NCBI RefSeq assembly: GCF_024704385.1
Contig: NZ_JAJDFX010000002.1
Location: 3,658,001 to 3,722,000, forward strand
Reading direction: 5' to 3'
Source: Cellulomonas sp. P24
GTDB lineage: Bacteria > Actinomycetota > Actinomycetes > Actinomycetales > Cellulomonadaceae
DNA: 64,000 bases
In this document: positions 17,124 to 26,374 of the stretch, piece by piece
Layout of the letters: every line of letters begins with the position of its first letter
Position numbering within the stretch: position 1 is the stretch's first letter
Program-made: the position numbers and the translations under genes
The notes under the pieces: model-generated
Told to the model about the DNA's origin: nothing
Seen by the model: only the letters and a program-made list of their open reading frames with translations
Database searches by the model: none

Positions 17124-17517
17124 CGCGGATGAGCTGGCCGGGCGACCGCGTGGGGCTCTCGAGCCTCCCGAGGAACGTCCGGGCTCCGTAGGGCAAGGTG
17201 GTGGGTAACACCCACCCGGGGTGACCCGCGGGACAGTGCCACAGAGAACAGACCGCCCCGTGCGGCCTTCGGGCTGGACGGGGTAAGGGTGAAACGGTGG
17301 TGTAAGAGACCACCAGCGTGCCGGGTGACCGGTGCGGCTCGGTAAACCCCACCTGGAGCAAGGTCAGACAGGGAGTGCTTGAGGGCGGCCCGCCCGAGCT
17401 CCCGGGTAGACCGCTGGAGGCGTGCGGCAACGTACGTCGTAGATGGATGGTCGCCACCTGCGCGGGGGTGACCGCGTGCAGGGACAGAACCCGGCGTACA
17501 GGCCAGCTCATCCGCAC
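17124..17517 (+). ncRNA. rnpB: RNase P RNA, bacterial type A
   Basis: Catalytic RNA that trims tRNA 5' leaders. The 5' end GGATGAGCTGGCC pairs with GGCCAGCTCATCC at the 3' end (helix P1). Internal hallmarks are the conserved ACAGTGCCACAGAGAACAG block, GGGTGAAACGGTGG followed by TAAGAGACCACC, GGTAAACCCC and the 3' ACAGAACCCGGCGTACAGG. Length of about 394 bases is right for an actinobacterial type A RNA. Ends are placed from P1 pairing and may be off by a few bases. Confidence 0.96.
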
Positions 17518-17740
17518 CTTATGGCCTCTGACCTGCGTGTTCGCCTTGTGGACGCGGGTCGTGGGGGCTCTCCGGGGGTTGCGGATCCGGACGAGCACGA
17601 GCCGGCCGGTCCACCCGTAGGTGCCGGTGTCCACGACGTCGGTGCCGTCCCGCCTCCACACGATGCGCGCGAACGCACATCGAGCCTCCGGAACGCGCGT
17701 GCATGTCCGGCGCTCACGACCACCTGACCTGCTCGTTCAG
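17518..17740. other. intergenic stretch after rnpB with no recognisable gene
   Basis: Open frames exist on both strands but have no Shine-Dalgarno sequence, no -10 box, and no recognisable product. GC content is close to that of the neighbours. No U-rich terminator for rnpB was seen. Confidence 0.5.
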
Positions 17741-17807
17741 AGACGACGGGTCCCCTCGGCGGGACGTGCTGTTCACCCTTCACGTCCTGCCGAAGGGGAC
17801 CTCGTCT
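17741..17807. repeat. large imperfect inverted repeat
   Basis: Left arm 17741-17768 and right arm 17781-17807 are complementary over about 25 of 27 pairs with one-base and two-base bulges, around a 12-base loop. The core of the right arm reads CACGTCCTGCCGAAGGGGAC. It lies 38 bases past the stop of the broken phospholipase C gene on the minus strand. It is longer than the terminators elsewhere in the window, so it could be a terminator, a small structured RNA, or the trace of a mobile element. Confidence 0.6.
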
Positions 17808-17845
17808 CATGACCCCCGCGTCGCCAACCTCACCACCGAGCTCAG

Positions 17846-19950
17846 TTAGCCGCTGATACCGACACGGCCATCCTCGACTCGCCCGGTCAGGCGGCGGCGG
17901 TACGTGACATCCTCCGATGTCACGATCTGGATGTCGTACCAGCCGTGCAGGCTGGGCCAGCGGAGCGTGAGCGGCCGACCGGGGCGTACCACGTGGGTCT
18001 GTCGGCGGCTGACGTACTGCAGGGACTCGAGCGTCAGCGTCACTGCGGCCGACCCGGTGTTGTGCAGTGCGAGCACCACGTCGCCACCCTCCCTGCCCGT
18101 GGTGACCGTGGCGTTCACGCCCGCGGCAGAACCCGCCATCGTGCCCTTGACCTCGTACTGGAAGCGGTTCGGCCCGGAGACGACGAGGTCGAACGCTCCG
18201 TCGATCACCGGGACCTCGACGTCGAGCTCCCTGTGCACGTCATAGTGCTGCGGTGTGGTGAATCCTCCCGCGTAGCTGTAGAGGATGAAGTGCGTGGACT
18301 GTGAGCCGGAGTTCTTGAGCTCCAGCGCGAGGCCGGCGGCGCCGTGCGGCTTGACGGACACCGCGGGGCGATAAGGCAGCGGACGGGCGCGGCGCGTGCC
18401 GGACTCCTGAACCGGTGCGACCTGCGGTGTGGGCGGGGTCGGGTGCCAGCGGTTGATGGCCGCAGGGACCGGCCCGGGGTGATCCACCGTCGGCTACTTT
18501 CCCGCACGGTCGAAGTCGAAGACTCCGGTCAGGTCACCGCAGACAGTGCGCCGCCACGCAGAGATGTTCGGCTCGTGCACCCCGGTCCAGCGTTCCAGGA
18601 AGCGGATCACCGACGTGTGGTCGAACACCTCCGAGCTGACATAGCCGCCGATGGTCCAGGGTGAGATCACCGTCATCGGGACCCGCGGGCCCAGGCCGAT
18701 GGGCAGTCCATCGAACCAGTCGTCACCGTTGCCGGACTCCGGCCGGCGCGGAACGGGCGGTGCGACGTGGTCGAAGTAGCCGTCGTTCTCATCGAAGTTC
18801 AGGAAGATGGCGGTGGTGGCCCACGTCTCCGGGTCGCTCGCGATCGTGTCGAGAAGCCGGTAGATGAAGTTCGCGCTTCCCACCGGGGTGGAGGCGCCAG
18901 GATGCTCGGAGTCTGCAGCGGAGGGAACGATCCAGCTGACCTGGGGGAGCTGGTCGGCGGAGATGTCCGCACGCAGGCGGTCCAGCAGAGTGTTCGGACG
19001 CCCGCGCCACATGGCCCGGTCGAAGAGCGACTTCTCCGCCTCGCTGAGCAGGTCGCGACCCCGCTGGAGGTCAGCCAGCAGGGCCTGCTGTTCCGCAGGG
19101 GACTTGCCGCCGAGGCTGTCGTAGAACTCCTCCGTCGTGCGCAGGTGACCCGGGACCGCGGTCAGCATCTTGTGACCGATCGCCTTGAAGGTCCGGAAGT
19201 ACTCGACGGCGTTGTCGGTGAAGTTGTCCCAGTCCTGATAGATCTGCCAGGACACCCCTGCTTCCTGGAGCCTTTCAGGGTACGTGGTCCAGTCATAGCC
19301 GGCGTGGTCGTAGCTGTAGGCGGCATTGGTGACAGCCCGGGCCGCGGAGCCGGGCTCATTGCCGACCATCCCGGACCAGAGGTAGTTGCGGTTGGGGTTC
19401 GTCGAGCCGTTGATGGAGCAGTGGTAGGCATCGCAGACCGTGAAGGTGTCAGCAAGCTCGTACTGCAGCGGGAGGTCCACGCGTTCGTAATAAGTCATGG
19501 TCGACGGGCCCTTGGCAGGAATCCACTTGTCGATCCAGCCGTTGTCCCACGCTGCCGTCGTGCCGGTCCAGGAATGGTCCAGGCTGCCCACGTACTGGAT
19601 GTCCGAGTCTGGTCGACCGGACAGCTCTGCGGCCTTTCGCAGCGAGAACGGCAGCACGGTCTCGCCGGTGGCAGTGGCCTGCTCGAAGACTGACTTCCCA
19701 CTGGGCAGGCGCAGTGCAGACGTGTCTGCGAAGCCGCGGACTCCCCGCAGCGATCCGAGGTAGTGGTCGAACGACCTGTTCTCCTGCATGAGCACGATGA
19801 CGTGCTTGATTGCTTTGAGACCACCGCGACGGGGGGGCTCCGCCATCGCTGCCTGAACCGAGGGGGGAGCAGCGAACCAGCGGCGGCGAGCGCCGTTGCT
19901 GTTGCCGCGGTGCCGAGGAACTGACGTCGGGAGAATTCCCTGCTGGACAT
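17846..19950 (-). pseudogene. phosphatidylcholine-type phospholipase C, broken by a frameshift and an in-frame TAG
   Basis: Secreted phosphoesterase-family enzyme, probably cleaving phospholipid head groups. The N-terminus reads MSSREFSRRQFLGTAATATA, a twin-arginine (Tat) signal. The catalytic domain has ENRSFDHYLGSL, NPNRNYLWSG and NFDENDGYFDHV, and the last 200 residues are the phospholipase C C-terminal domain. Two lesions separate these: at GGGGGG, 19862-19867, the signal peptide and the mature part are in different frames (one more base would join them, giving a natural AXA site), and TAG at 18494-18496 ends the catalytic domain in the same frame as the C-terminal domain. Restored, the protein would be about 700 residues, normal for the family. 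It could be a true pseudogene; the first lesion alone could be a sequencing error. It lies in an accessory island. Confidence 0.85.
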
Positions 19951-20123
19951 CGTGCTGCCTTTCATCGACCTACGAATCCGATAATGATCGACCGTCGCGC
20001 GAAAGTGCCGCGCATCGACGATGCGACGCTGAGCTCCTGGAGAATTGATTACCCCTCGGTCATCAAACCGGGCAAACCCCCATGAGGGCACGGAGCCACC
20101 GCGCACTGATGAGGTTGGGGGTT

Positions 20124-20166
20124 GTTCTACAACGTGCATGAAATCTGGCATGAACACTGGTTGAAC
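20124..20166 (-). promoter_or_regulatory. possible PHO box and promoter for the phospholipase C gene
   Basis: Reading on the minus strand, two adjacent 11-base units, GTTCAACCAGT (20166-20156) and GTTCATGCCAG (20155-20145), share GTTCA in register, followed by a weaker third unit ATTTCATGCAC. Direct repeats of this kind, with an 11-base period and GTTCA cores, form the PhoP-binding PHO boxes of actinobacteria. TAGAAC at 20129-20124 could be the -10 box. The leader would be about 170 bases. The rest of the 19951-20349 gap shows no gene. Confidence 0.45.
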
Positions 20167-20203
20167 AGGTGTTCGGACCGGTGTGGGTGGCGCTCCGTGA
20201 CCA

Positions 20204-20227
20204 GGAGGGTCCCGGTCAAGACCCTCC
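20204..20227. terminator. hairpin between DUF6191 gene and phospholipase C
   Basis: GGAGGGTC (20204-20211) and GACCCTCC (20220-20227) pair perfectly around an 8-base loop downstream of the DUF6191 gene on the minus strand and upstream of the PHO box. Probably a terminator. Confidence 0.4.
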
Positions 20228-20349
20228 AGGACGCCGGCATCGAGCCTGGACACAGCCCTTCGTCGGGGGCTCGGCCCCGGACCGGGACGGGCGCGCGTGG
20301 CGCTCGGTCGCCGCGCGGCGCAGCTCATCCGCCCTGTACGGCCGGGTCT

Positions 20350-20670
20350 CTACGGCACGTCGGGCCGTGGCAACGGTTTGTCGACCACGGCGACGCCTGT
20401 GTCGAGGTCGATCGCGAACGGCGGCGCCTCGCCGGGGGACTGGTGGATGTCGAGCCGTTGGCGCTCCTGCTCGGCGACGAGCGTGCGGTGCCCCGGCTGG
20501 AAGACGTCGATCAGCTCACCGAGGGCGCCGGACCCCGCGGAACCGAGCGGCCGGGCACGACGTGACCGGTCCGGCAGGTGGCCACGCGCGTCGAGGAGGG
20601 CCACCACGCGGTCGATCACGACCAGGAGCGCGGCGACCCCGCAGAGGACGAGAACCAGCGGCCAACCCAC
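20350..20670 (-). CDS. DUF6191-like small membrane protein
   Basis: A 106-residue protein with one N-terminal membrane segment (about residues 3-24, LVLVLCGVAALLVVIDRVVAL) and a cytoplasmic tail containing GALGELIDVFQPGHRTLVAE and APPFAIDLDTGV. The tail matches my memory of the actinobacterial DUF6191 family, whose role is unknown. GTG 20670 is preceded by CATACT six bases upstream and no Shine-Dalgarno, so it may be leaderless. It lies between the phospholipase C remnant and the map-ppgK-MBL operon and has no obvious partner. Confidence 0.7.
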   Translation of the reverse strand: MGWPLVLVLCGVAALLVVIDRVVALLDARGHLPDRSRRARPLGSAGSGALGELIDVFQPGHRTLVAEQERQRLDIHQSPGEAPPFAIDLDTGVAVVDKPLPRPDVP

Positions 20671-20781
20671 CGCTTCAGTATGTGCTCCGGACCGACGACG
20701 TCGCGAGGGTGCGGCGCGCCGTGCGGTGGCCGGGCGTCGGGTGGTGATCGGGTGCCACCTGCATACCCGGCGCCGGTGCCG

Positions 20782-21552
20782 TCAGCGTTCTGCCGGAAGC
20801 GCGAGGCGAGGGTCGGCTGATCGTCGCCCGTCGACGAGGTCGTCGAGGTAGGTGCGGTCGGCCGCGAACCGTCGTGCGAGCTCTGCCGCGTCACCGACGT
20901 GGCCGTGCCCAGGGACGACGACGGCGACGTCGTGCGCGCGGGCGACCGTCTCGAGGCGGTCGAGCCCGGCGCGGTAGTCCGCGACCGCGTCAGCCGCGTC
21001 GACGTCGAGCAGCGGGATCTCGCGGTCCGAGAGCATGTCACCCGCCACCAGCACGCGCGCGGCCGGCAGCACGAGCGCCGCGTGGCCCCGCGAGTGCCCG
21101 TCGTGGTCCACCACCAGGATCTGTGGGCCGTCCCAGGGCACCGTGGCTGCACCGTCCGGGAGCGGCGTGAGCCGGCCGAGGAGCTCGAGGTCGTGACCCG
21201 GTGCGACGACCTCGGCCTCGGCCGCCGCTGCGGTGCGCAGGCTCGCGGCGAGGCTCGCGGTGCGTGCGGTCGCCCATCGCGGGACGTCCCCGAGCGACGA
21301 CGCCCACAGCAGGTGGTCCCAGTGCGCATGCGTGCTGAACCCGGCGACCACGCGCCACCCGTGCTCGTGCACGGCGAGAGCGAGCGACTCGACCTCGGCG
21401 AGCGTGATCCCCGGGTCGACCACCAGGCAGGCGCCGTCGGGGGCGACCACGACGGTCGTCACGCTCGTCCAGGTCTCCGCGACCGACGTCCAGACCCCGG
21501 GGGCGACCTCGGTGAGCGGCCGCGCGTGCACCCCCGGTGCGGAGGCCGTCAC
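20782..21552 (-). CDS. metallo-beta-lactamase-fold hydrolase
   Basis: A 256-residue zinc hydrolase of unknown substrate. The metal-binding signature THAHWDH is present, as are DGHSRGHAAL, VAGDML and PGHGHVG, the later ligands of the family. GTG 21552 starts ten bases after the ppgK stop; a longer frame would overlap ppgK and lacks support. It is the third gene of a map-ppgK-hydrolase operon. Candidates by fold include glyoxalase II-type thioesters or other esters; the neighbour phosphorylates glucose, so a role in sugar-derived electrophile removal is possible, but there is no direct evidence. Confidence 0.88.
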   Translation of the reverse strand: MTASAPGVHARPLTEVAPGVWTSVAETWTSVTTVVVAPDGACLVVDPGITLAEVESLALAVHEHGWRVVAGFSTHAHWDHLLWASSLGDVPRWATARTASLAASLRTAAAAEAEVVAPGHDLELLGRLTPLPDGAATVPWDGPQILVVDHDGHSRGHAALVLPAARVLVAGDMLSDREIPLLDVDAADAVADYRAGLDRLETVARAHDVAVVVPGHGHVGDAAELARRFAADRTYLDDLVDGRRSADPRLALPAER

Positions 21553-21562
21553 GTCCGGCCCG

Positions 21563-22366
21563 TCAGACCTCGGTGCGGGGCTCGACCGGCACCGGGCCGG
21601 GACCCGCACCCTGTGCCGCGAGCGCAGCGGCTCCCACGATGCCGGCCGCGTTCCGCAGCTGGGCCGGCACGATCGGCGCCCGCAGGTGCAGCAGCGGGAG
21701 GAACTTCTCGTGGTTCTTGCTCACGCCGCCACCGACGACGATGAGGTCGGGCCACAGCAGGTCCTCGAGCACGCCGTAGTAGCGCTGGAGGCGCTCGGCC
21801 CACTGCTCCCAGCTGAGGTTCTCGCGGTCGCGGACGGCGTCGGAGGCACGGGTCTCGGCGTCGACGCCGTCGATCATCAGGTGACCGAGCTCGAAGTTCG
21901 GGACGAGCACACCCGCGACGATCAGCGCGGTGCCGATCCCCGTGCCGAGGGTCGTCATCAACGTGACGCCTCGCGTGCCGCGCGCGGCACCGTAGAGGAC
22001 CTCGCCGTACCCGGCGGCGTCGGCGTCGTTGACGGCGACGACGGGGTGGCCGAGCGCATCGCTCAGCAGGAGCTCGATGTTCGTGCCGATCCAGGAGACG
22101 TCGACGTTGGCGGCGCTCCGGGCGACCCCGTGCTGGACGACGGCCGGGAACGTCACCCCGACGGGGGTGCCGGCCGGGAGGTCGAACGACTGCACGACCT
22201 GGGCGACCGTGCGGGCGACGGCGGCGGGGGTCGAGGGCTGCGGCGTCGGGATGCGCACCCGGTCGGCGACGAACTCCCCGGTCGTCAGGTCGACGGGGGC
22301 GCCCTTGATGCCGCTCCCGCCGATGTCGATCCCGAGGGCGACGGGGGTCTTGTCGTGGTTGCTCAT
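21563..22366 (-). CDS. ppgK: polyphosphate glucokinase
   Basis: Phosphorylates glucose with polyphosphate or ATP, an actinobacterial entry step to glycolysis. The 267-residue ROK-type kinase has the ATP/phosphate motif DIGGSGIKG at residues 15-23 (approximate), [12 protein letters not shown] with the catalytic aspartate, and [12 protein letters not shown]. The family's long C-terminal helical extension is present. ATG 22366 overlaps the map stop codon as ATGA, so translation is coupled. It is followed at 10 bases by the MBL hydrolase gene. Confidence 0.93.
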   Translation of the reverse strand: MSNHDKTPVALGIDIGGSGIKGAPVDLTTGEFVADRVRIPTPQPSTPAAVARTVAQVVQSFDLPAGTPVGVTFPAVVQHGVARSAANVDVSWIGTNIELLLSDALGHPVVAVNDADAAGYGEVLYGAARGTRGVTLMTTLGTGIGTALIVAGVLVPNFELGHLMIDGVDAETRASDAVRDRENLSWEQWAERLQRYYGVLEDLLWPDLIVVGGGVSKNHEKFLPLLHLRAPIVPAQLRNAAGIVGAAALAAQGAGPGPVPVEPRTEV

Positions 22367-23235
22367 GGCAGCGTCAGGATCTCCGCTCCGGTGTCGGTGA
22401 CCAGGAGCGTGTGCTCGAACTGTGCGCTGCGCCGACCGTCTGCCGTCAGCACGGTCCAGTCGTCGTCCCACATGACCCAGTCCGGGGTGTCGAGGTTGAG
22501 CATCGGCTCGATGGTGAAGACCATGCCCGGTTCGATCACCGTGTCGTGCTCCGGCGCGGCGTCGTAGTGGGGGATCACGAGACCGGTGTGGAAGGCCTCG
22601 CCCACGCCGTGACCCGTGTAGTCGCGCACGACGCCGTAGCCGAACCGCTGGGCGTACTTCTCGATCACCCGCCCGATCACGTTGACCTGACGGCCCGGCA
22701 CCACGGCCTTGATCGCCCGCGCGAGCGACTCGCGGGTCCGTTCGATGAGCAGTGCGGACTCCTCGTCGATCTCCCCGACGGCGAACGTGGCGTTCGTGTC
22801 GCCGTGCACCCCGCCGATGTACGCGGTGACGTCGATGTTCACGATGTCCCCGTCGAGCAGCACGGTGGAGTCCGGGATGCCGTGACAGATGACCTCGTTG
22901 ACGGAGGTGCACAGCGACTTGGGGAAGCCGCGGTAGCCGAGCGTCGACGGGTACGCGCCGTGGCCGACCATGAACTCGTGCCCGATCCGGTCGAGCTCGT
23001 CCGTCGTGACACCGGGAACGATGTGCCGGCCGACCTCCTCGCGGGCCTGGGCGGCGATGCGCGACGCGACCCGGATCCGCTCGACGGTCTCGGGGTCGGG
23101 CGTGTTGCTCCCGGTGAACGGCGCCGGGCCCGGCCGGCCCACGTACTCGGGCCGCGGGATGGACGTGGGGACGCTCCGCCGTGGGCCGACGACGCCGGGG
23201 ACCAGGCCGGGACGCGTCGCGTGAGTGGTCGACAT
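22363..23235 (-). CDS. map: methionine aminopeptidase, type I
   Basis: Removes N-terminal methionine after deformylation, so it acts after Def, encoded at 0.5 kb. The 290-residue protein has an N-terminal extension of about 45 residues typical of actinobacterial MetAPs, carrying a [13 protein letters not shown] segment, then the metal ligands in [31 protein letters not shown] and FEHTLL. ATG 23235 has TAGACT at 23243-23248 seven bases upstream and no Shine-Dalgarno, so the operon is probably led by a leaderless transcript. Confidence 0.95.
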   Translation of the reverse strand: MSTTHATRPGLVPGVVGPRRSVPTSIPRPEYVGRPGPAPFTGSNTPDPETVERIRVASRIAAQAREEVGRHIVPGVTTDELDRIGHEFMVGHGAYPSTLGYRGFPKSLCTSVNEVICHGIPDSTVLLDGDIVNIDVTAYIGGVHGDTNATFAVGEIDEESALLIERTRESLARAIKAVVPGRQVNVIGRVIEKYAQRFGYGVVRDYTGHGVGEAFHTGLVIPHYDAAPEHDTVIEPGMVFTIEPMLNLDTPDWVMWDDDWTVLTADGRRSAQFEHTLLVTDTGAEILTLP

Positions 23236-23394
23236 AGGTGGCAGTCTACGGATCGACGCGTCGTCGCCGCCGGGACGACCGTGCGGGACCGTGGGTCCGT
23301 CGGCACGGGTGACCGGCTGACCGGTGGTGCGGGCGCGTCGCGGGTCTCCGTCGCACGCGCGACGGGAGGCCGGACCAGGACGACAGGAGATCGT

Positions 23395-23589
23395 GTGAGA
23401 AGGAACCGCGTACCGGGTGACCAGCCCGAGTTCTACTACGACGTCAAGACGGGCGAGGTGCTCGAGGGCAAGACCATCGGCTGGGAGAACCGGATGGGCC
23501 CGTACGCGACACGTGAGGCAGCCGCGCACGCGCTGGAGCGCGCCCGGGCGCGCACGCGCGCCTGGGACAAGGAGGACGCCGACGACTGA
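23395..23589 (+). CDS. small SPOR-like protein
   Basis: A 64-residue cytoplasmic protein with [16 protein letters not shown], a later [16 protein letters not shown] and a basic/acidic tail. The middle resembles the SPOR peptidoglycan-binding fold, as annotated for similar actinobacterial small proteins, but there is no signal peptide or membrane anchor, so cell-wall binding is doubtful. GTG 23395 is supported by AGGAG five bases upstream. It is divergent from map and converges on panB. Function unknown. Confidence 0.75.
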   Translation: MRRNRVPGDQPEFYYDVKTGEVLEGKTIGWENRMGPYATREAAAHALERARARTRAWDKEDADD

Positions 23590-23673
23590 CGCGTCGACGG
23601 ACCAGCGGGCGACCCGGGTCGGCGAGCCGTCGGAGGGCCCTGCCGCGGCTCGCCGAGTGGCAGGGCGCCGACC

Positions 23674-24505
23674 TCACTCGAGGAACGAGTGCGCCGCGTC
23701 CGGGAACGTCCCGGTGCGGACGTCGTTCGCGTAGGCGCGTGCGGCGTCGCCCAGTGCGGCACCGAGCTGCGCGTACTGCTTCGCGAACTTGGGCGACCAG
23801 GACCCCATGCCGGCCATGTCGAGCCACACGAGCACCTGACCGTCGCAGTGCGGTCCGGCGCCGATGCCGATCGTCGGGATCTGCAGGATCTCGGTGACGC
23901 GCTCGGCGAGGGGGGGACGGCACCATCTCCAGGACGATCGCGACCGCTCCCGCCTCCTGGAGCGCCAGGGCGTCCTCGCACAGCTTCTCGGCAGCGACGT
24001 CACCACGACCCTGCACGCGCTTGCCGCCCAGGATGTTCTCGGACTGCGGGGTGAAGCCGAGGTGCCCGACGACGGGCATCCCGGCGTCGGTGAGCGTGCG
24101 GACCTGTGCGGCGACCCGGGCGCCGCCCTCGAACTTGACGGCGTGCGCGCCGGCCTCCTTGAACATCCGGACCGCGGTGGAGAGGGCCTGGGCCGGGGAC
24201 GCCTCGTACGATCCGAAGGGCAGGTCGGCCACGACCAGCGCGCGGTGCGTCGACCGCGCCACGGCCCGGACCGCCGGGATCAGCTCGTCGACCGTCACCG
24301 GGATCGTGGTCTCGTGGCCCAGCATCGTGTTGCCGATCGAGTCCCCGATGAGCAGCATGTCGATGCCGGCCTCGTCGAAGATCCGGGCGGTCGGTGCGTC
24401 GTACGCGGTGAGCATCGTCAGCTTCTCGCCACGCTTCTTGGCCTCGCGCAGGTGCGGCACCCGGACCCGGGTCGCGGGACGTGGTGCTGGTGCGGTGTCG
24501 CTCAT
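23674..24505 (-). CDS. panB: 3-methyl-2-oxobutanoate hydroxymethyltransferase, frameshifted in this sequence
   Basis: First step of pantothenate and coenzyme A synthesis: adds a hydroxymethyl group from methylenetetrahydrofolate to ketoisovalerate. The N-terminal part has [27 protein letters not shown] and GHLGFTPQ, and the C-terminal part has [15 protein letters not shown]. The frame slips at seven Gs, 23910-23916. With six, the protein reads ...[16 protein letters not shown]... and is 276 residues, normal for PanB. ATG 24505 has AGGA five bases upstream. Loss of PanB would require pantothenate uptake, so a base-calling error is likely. Confidence 0.9.
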
Positions 24506-24603
24506 CGTTCCTGCTCTCTCGTGTGCCGACCTCGCGGGTCGGCCGGTGTGCCGTGCGGGTTCGTACGGGTACGTCCGGTGAGGATCCGTCCGGTGCGGAC
24601 CCG

Positions 24604-26259
24604 TCAGGGCTCGCGCCACCTCGTCGTGATCGGCAGGCGCCGATCCCGGCCGAAGGCGAGCGCGGTGACCTTGGGCCCGGGCGGGTACTGTCGACGCTTC
24701 CACTCGGCGCGGTCGACCAACGTCACGACCGTGTCGACGATCTCGGGGTCGAAGCCCCGCTCGAGCAGCTCCGCCCGGCCTTCCGCGCTCTCCACGTAGG
24801 CGTCGAGCACGGCGTCGAGCAGGTGGTAGGCGGGAAGGCTGTCCTGGTCGACCTGACCGGGGCGGAGCTCGGCCGACGGCGGCTTCGTGATCGAGCTCTC
24901 GGGGATCGGCGGGATCTCGCCGGCATCGATCGCCGCGGTGTTCCGCCAGCGTGACAGCTCCCAGACGCGGGACTTGTCGACGTCCTTCAACGGTGCGTAG
25001 CCCCCGACCGCGTCGCCGTAGATGGTGGAGTACCCGACCGCCAGCTCCGACTTGTTGCCGGTCGCGAGCACCAGGTGACCTTCGGCGTTCGACAGACCCA
25101 TGAGGATCATGCCCCGCACCCGCGCCTGGAGGTTCTCGGCCGCGACGCCGTCGAGGTGCAGCTCGCGGTCGAACGCCTCGACCATCGGGGTGATCGGCTG
25201 GACGCGATAGTCCGCTCCGATCCGCTTCGCGGTGTCGGCGGCGTCGTCCTTCGAGTGCGAGGAGGAGTGCGGCGAGGGCATCGACACCCCGACGACGTTC
25301 TGGCCCCCGATCGCGTCGGCGGCGATCGCGGCGACGAGGGCCGAGTCGATCCCGCCGGACAACCCGAGGGTGACCGAGCGGAACCCGTTCTTCCGGACGT
25401 AGCCCTCGAGGCCGGTCACCAGGGCCTGGTAGACCTCGGCGTCGGGCTCGAGAGGCGTCGCCAGGGTGCCCGTCGGCTGCGCCCCGTCGTCCGGCACGTC
25501 GCAGACCAGCAGGTGCTCGACGAACTGCGGCGCGCGCGCGACGACCTCTCCTGACGGGGTGACGACGAACGAGCCGCCGTCGAAGACGAGGTCGTCCTGG
25601 CTGCCGGTCAGGTTGACGTAGGCCACGGGCGCGTCGACCTCGCGTGCCCGCCGCGCGGCCAGCTCGGTCCGCACGTGCCCCTTGCCCTCCTCGAAGGGCG
25701 AACCGTTCGGGACCACGAGGAGGTCGAGGTCCATGTCGCGCATGACCGACACCGGTCCGCCGTCCTGCCAGATGTCCTCGCAGATCACGAGCCCGACGCG
25801 ACGCCCACGGACCTCCACGACACACGGCGTGTCACCCGGGGTGAAGATCCGGAACTCGTCGAACACGCCGTAGTTCGGCAGGTGGTGCTTGTCGTAGCGT
25901 GCGAGCACCTCGCCGCCGCGCAGCACGACGGCCTGGTTGGTCGGGCGCGCAGGCGCGCCGGCGTGCTCACGGTGCGTGTCGGTCCCGAGGGTCCCCACGA
26001 CGACGGTCAGCTCCGGCATCCCCTCGGTGACCAGCCGTGCGGCGACGTCCTGCAGGACCCGCTCGGCCTCGCGCCGGACCGAGGCCCGCAGCGCGAGGTC
26101 CTCGATCGGGTAGCCCGTGAGCGTCATCTCGGGGAACACGACCAGGTCGGCACCCAGGTCCGCGGCGGTCCGCGACCACGTGAGGACGGCCTGGGCGTTC
26201 GAGCGGAGGTCGCCGACGCACGTGTCGATCTGGGCCAGTGCGATGCGCAGGGTCGCCAT
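24604..26259 (-). CDS. nadE: NAD+ synthase, glutamine-hydrolysing type
   Basis: Amidates deamido-NAD to NAD+ using glutamine. The 551-residue two-domain protein has an N-terminal nitrilase-type glutaminase (glutamate in [12 protein letters not shown], lysine in [11 protein letters not shown], cysteine in LVICEDIW) and a C-terminal synthetase with the ATP-binding P-loop [19 protein letters not shown] 26259 has TACGCT at 26267-26272 seven bases upstream and no Shine-Dalgarno, so it is probably leaderless. It is divergent from glnA2 and is followed by panB on the same strand. The glutamine it uses ties it to the neighbouring nitrogen genes. NadA, another NAD enzyme, is at 61 kb. Confidence 0.94.
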   Translation of the reverse strand: MATLRIALAQIDTCVGDLRSNAQAVLTWSRTAADLGADLVVFPEMTLTGYPIEDLALRASVRREAERVLQDVAARLVTEGMPELTVVVGTLGTDTHREHAGAPARPTNQAVVLRGGEVLARYDKHHLPNYGVFDEFRIFTPGDTPCVVEVRGRRVGLVICEDIWQDGGPVSVMRDMDLDLLVVPNGSPFEEGKGHVRTELAARRAREVDAPVAYVNLTGSQDDLVFDGGSFVVTPSGEVVARAPQFVEHLLVCDVPDDGAQPTGTLATPLEPDAEVYQALVTGLEGYVRKNGFRSVTLGLSGGIDSALVAAIAADAIGGQNVVGVSMPSPHSSSHSKDDAADTAKRIGADYRVQPITPMVEAFDRELHLDGVAAENLQARVRGMILMGLSNAEGHLVLATGNKSELAVGYSTIYGDAVGGYAPLKDVDKSRVWELSRWRNTAAIDAGEIPPIPESSITKPPSAELRPGQVDQDSLPAYHLLDAVLDAYVESAEGRAELLERGFDPEIVDTVVTLVDRAEWKRRQYPPGPKVTALAFGRDRRLPITTRWREP

Positions 26260-26374
26260 GGCCGCAAGCGTAGGCGGTCGCCTCGGAGGACGTGGCGTCC
26301 ACGGACCGGACAGCCCTGCGCGTCCGGTCGGACTTGTCGCCACGAGCGGCTCTTCATCAGGCAGGATGGGGGCC

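Noticed and set aside
17092..17661. Reading frames running through and past rnpB
   Set aside because: They overlap the RNase P RNA, lack start signals and encode no recognisable product.
18494..18496. The in-frame TAG in phospholipase C as a recoded (selenocysteine or pyrrolysine) or read-through codon
   Set aside because: Selenocysteine uses TGA, no pyrrolysine gene or recoding structure is visible, and the residue lies in a non-catalytic linker. A stop mutation is simpler.
23910..23916. Programmed ribosomal frameshifting at the seven-base G runs in panB, fabF and glxK
   Set aside because: Both gain and loss events occur at different runs, no stimulatory structure is visible, and all six are explained by one-base length error.
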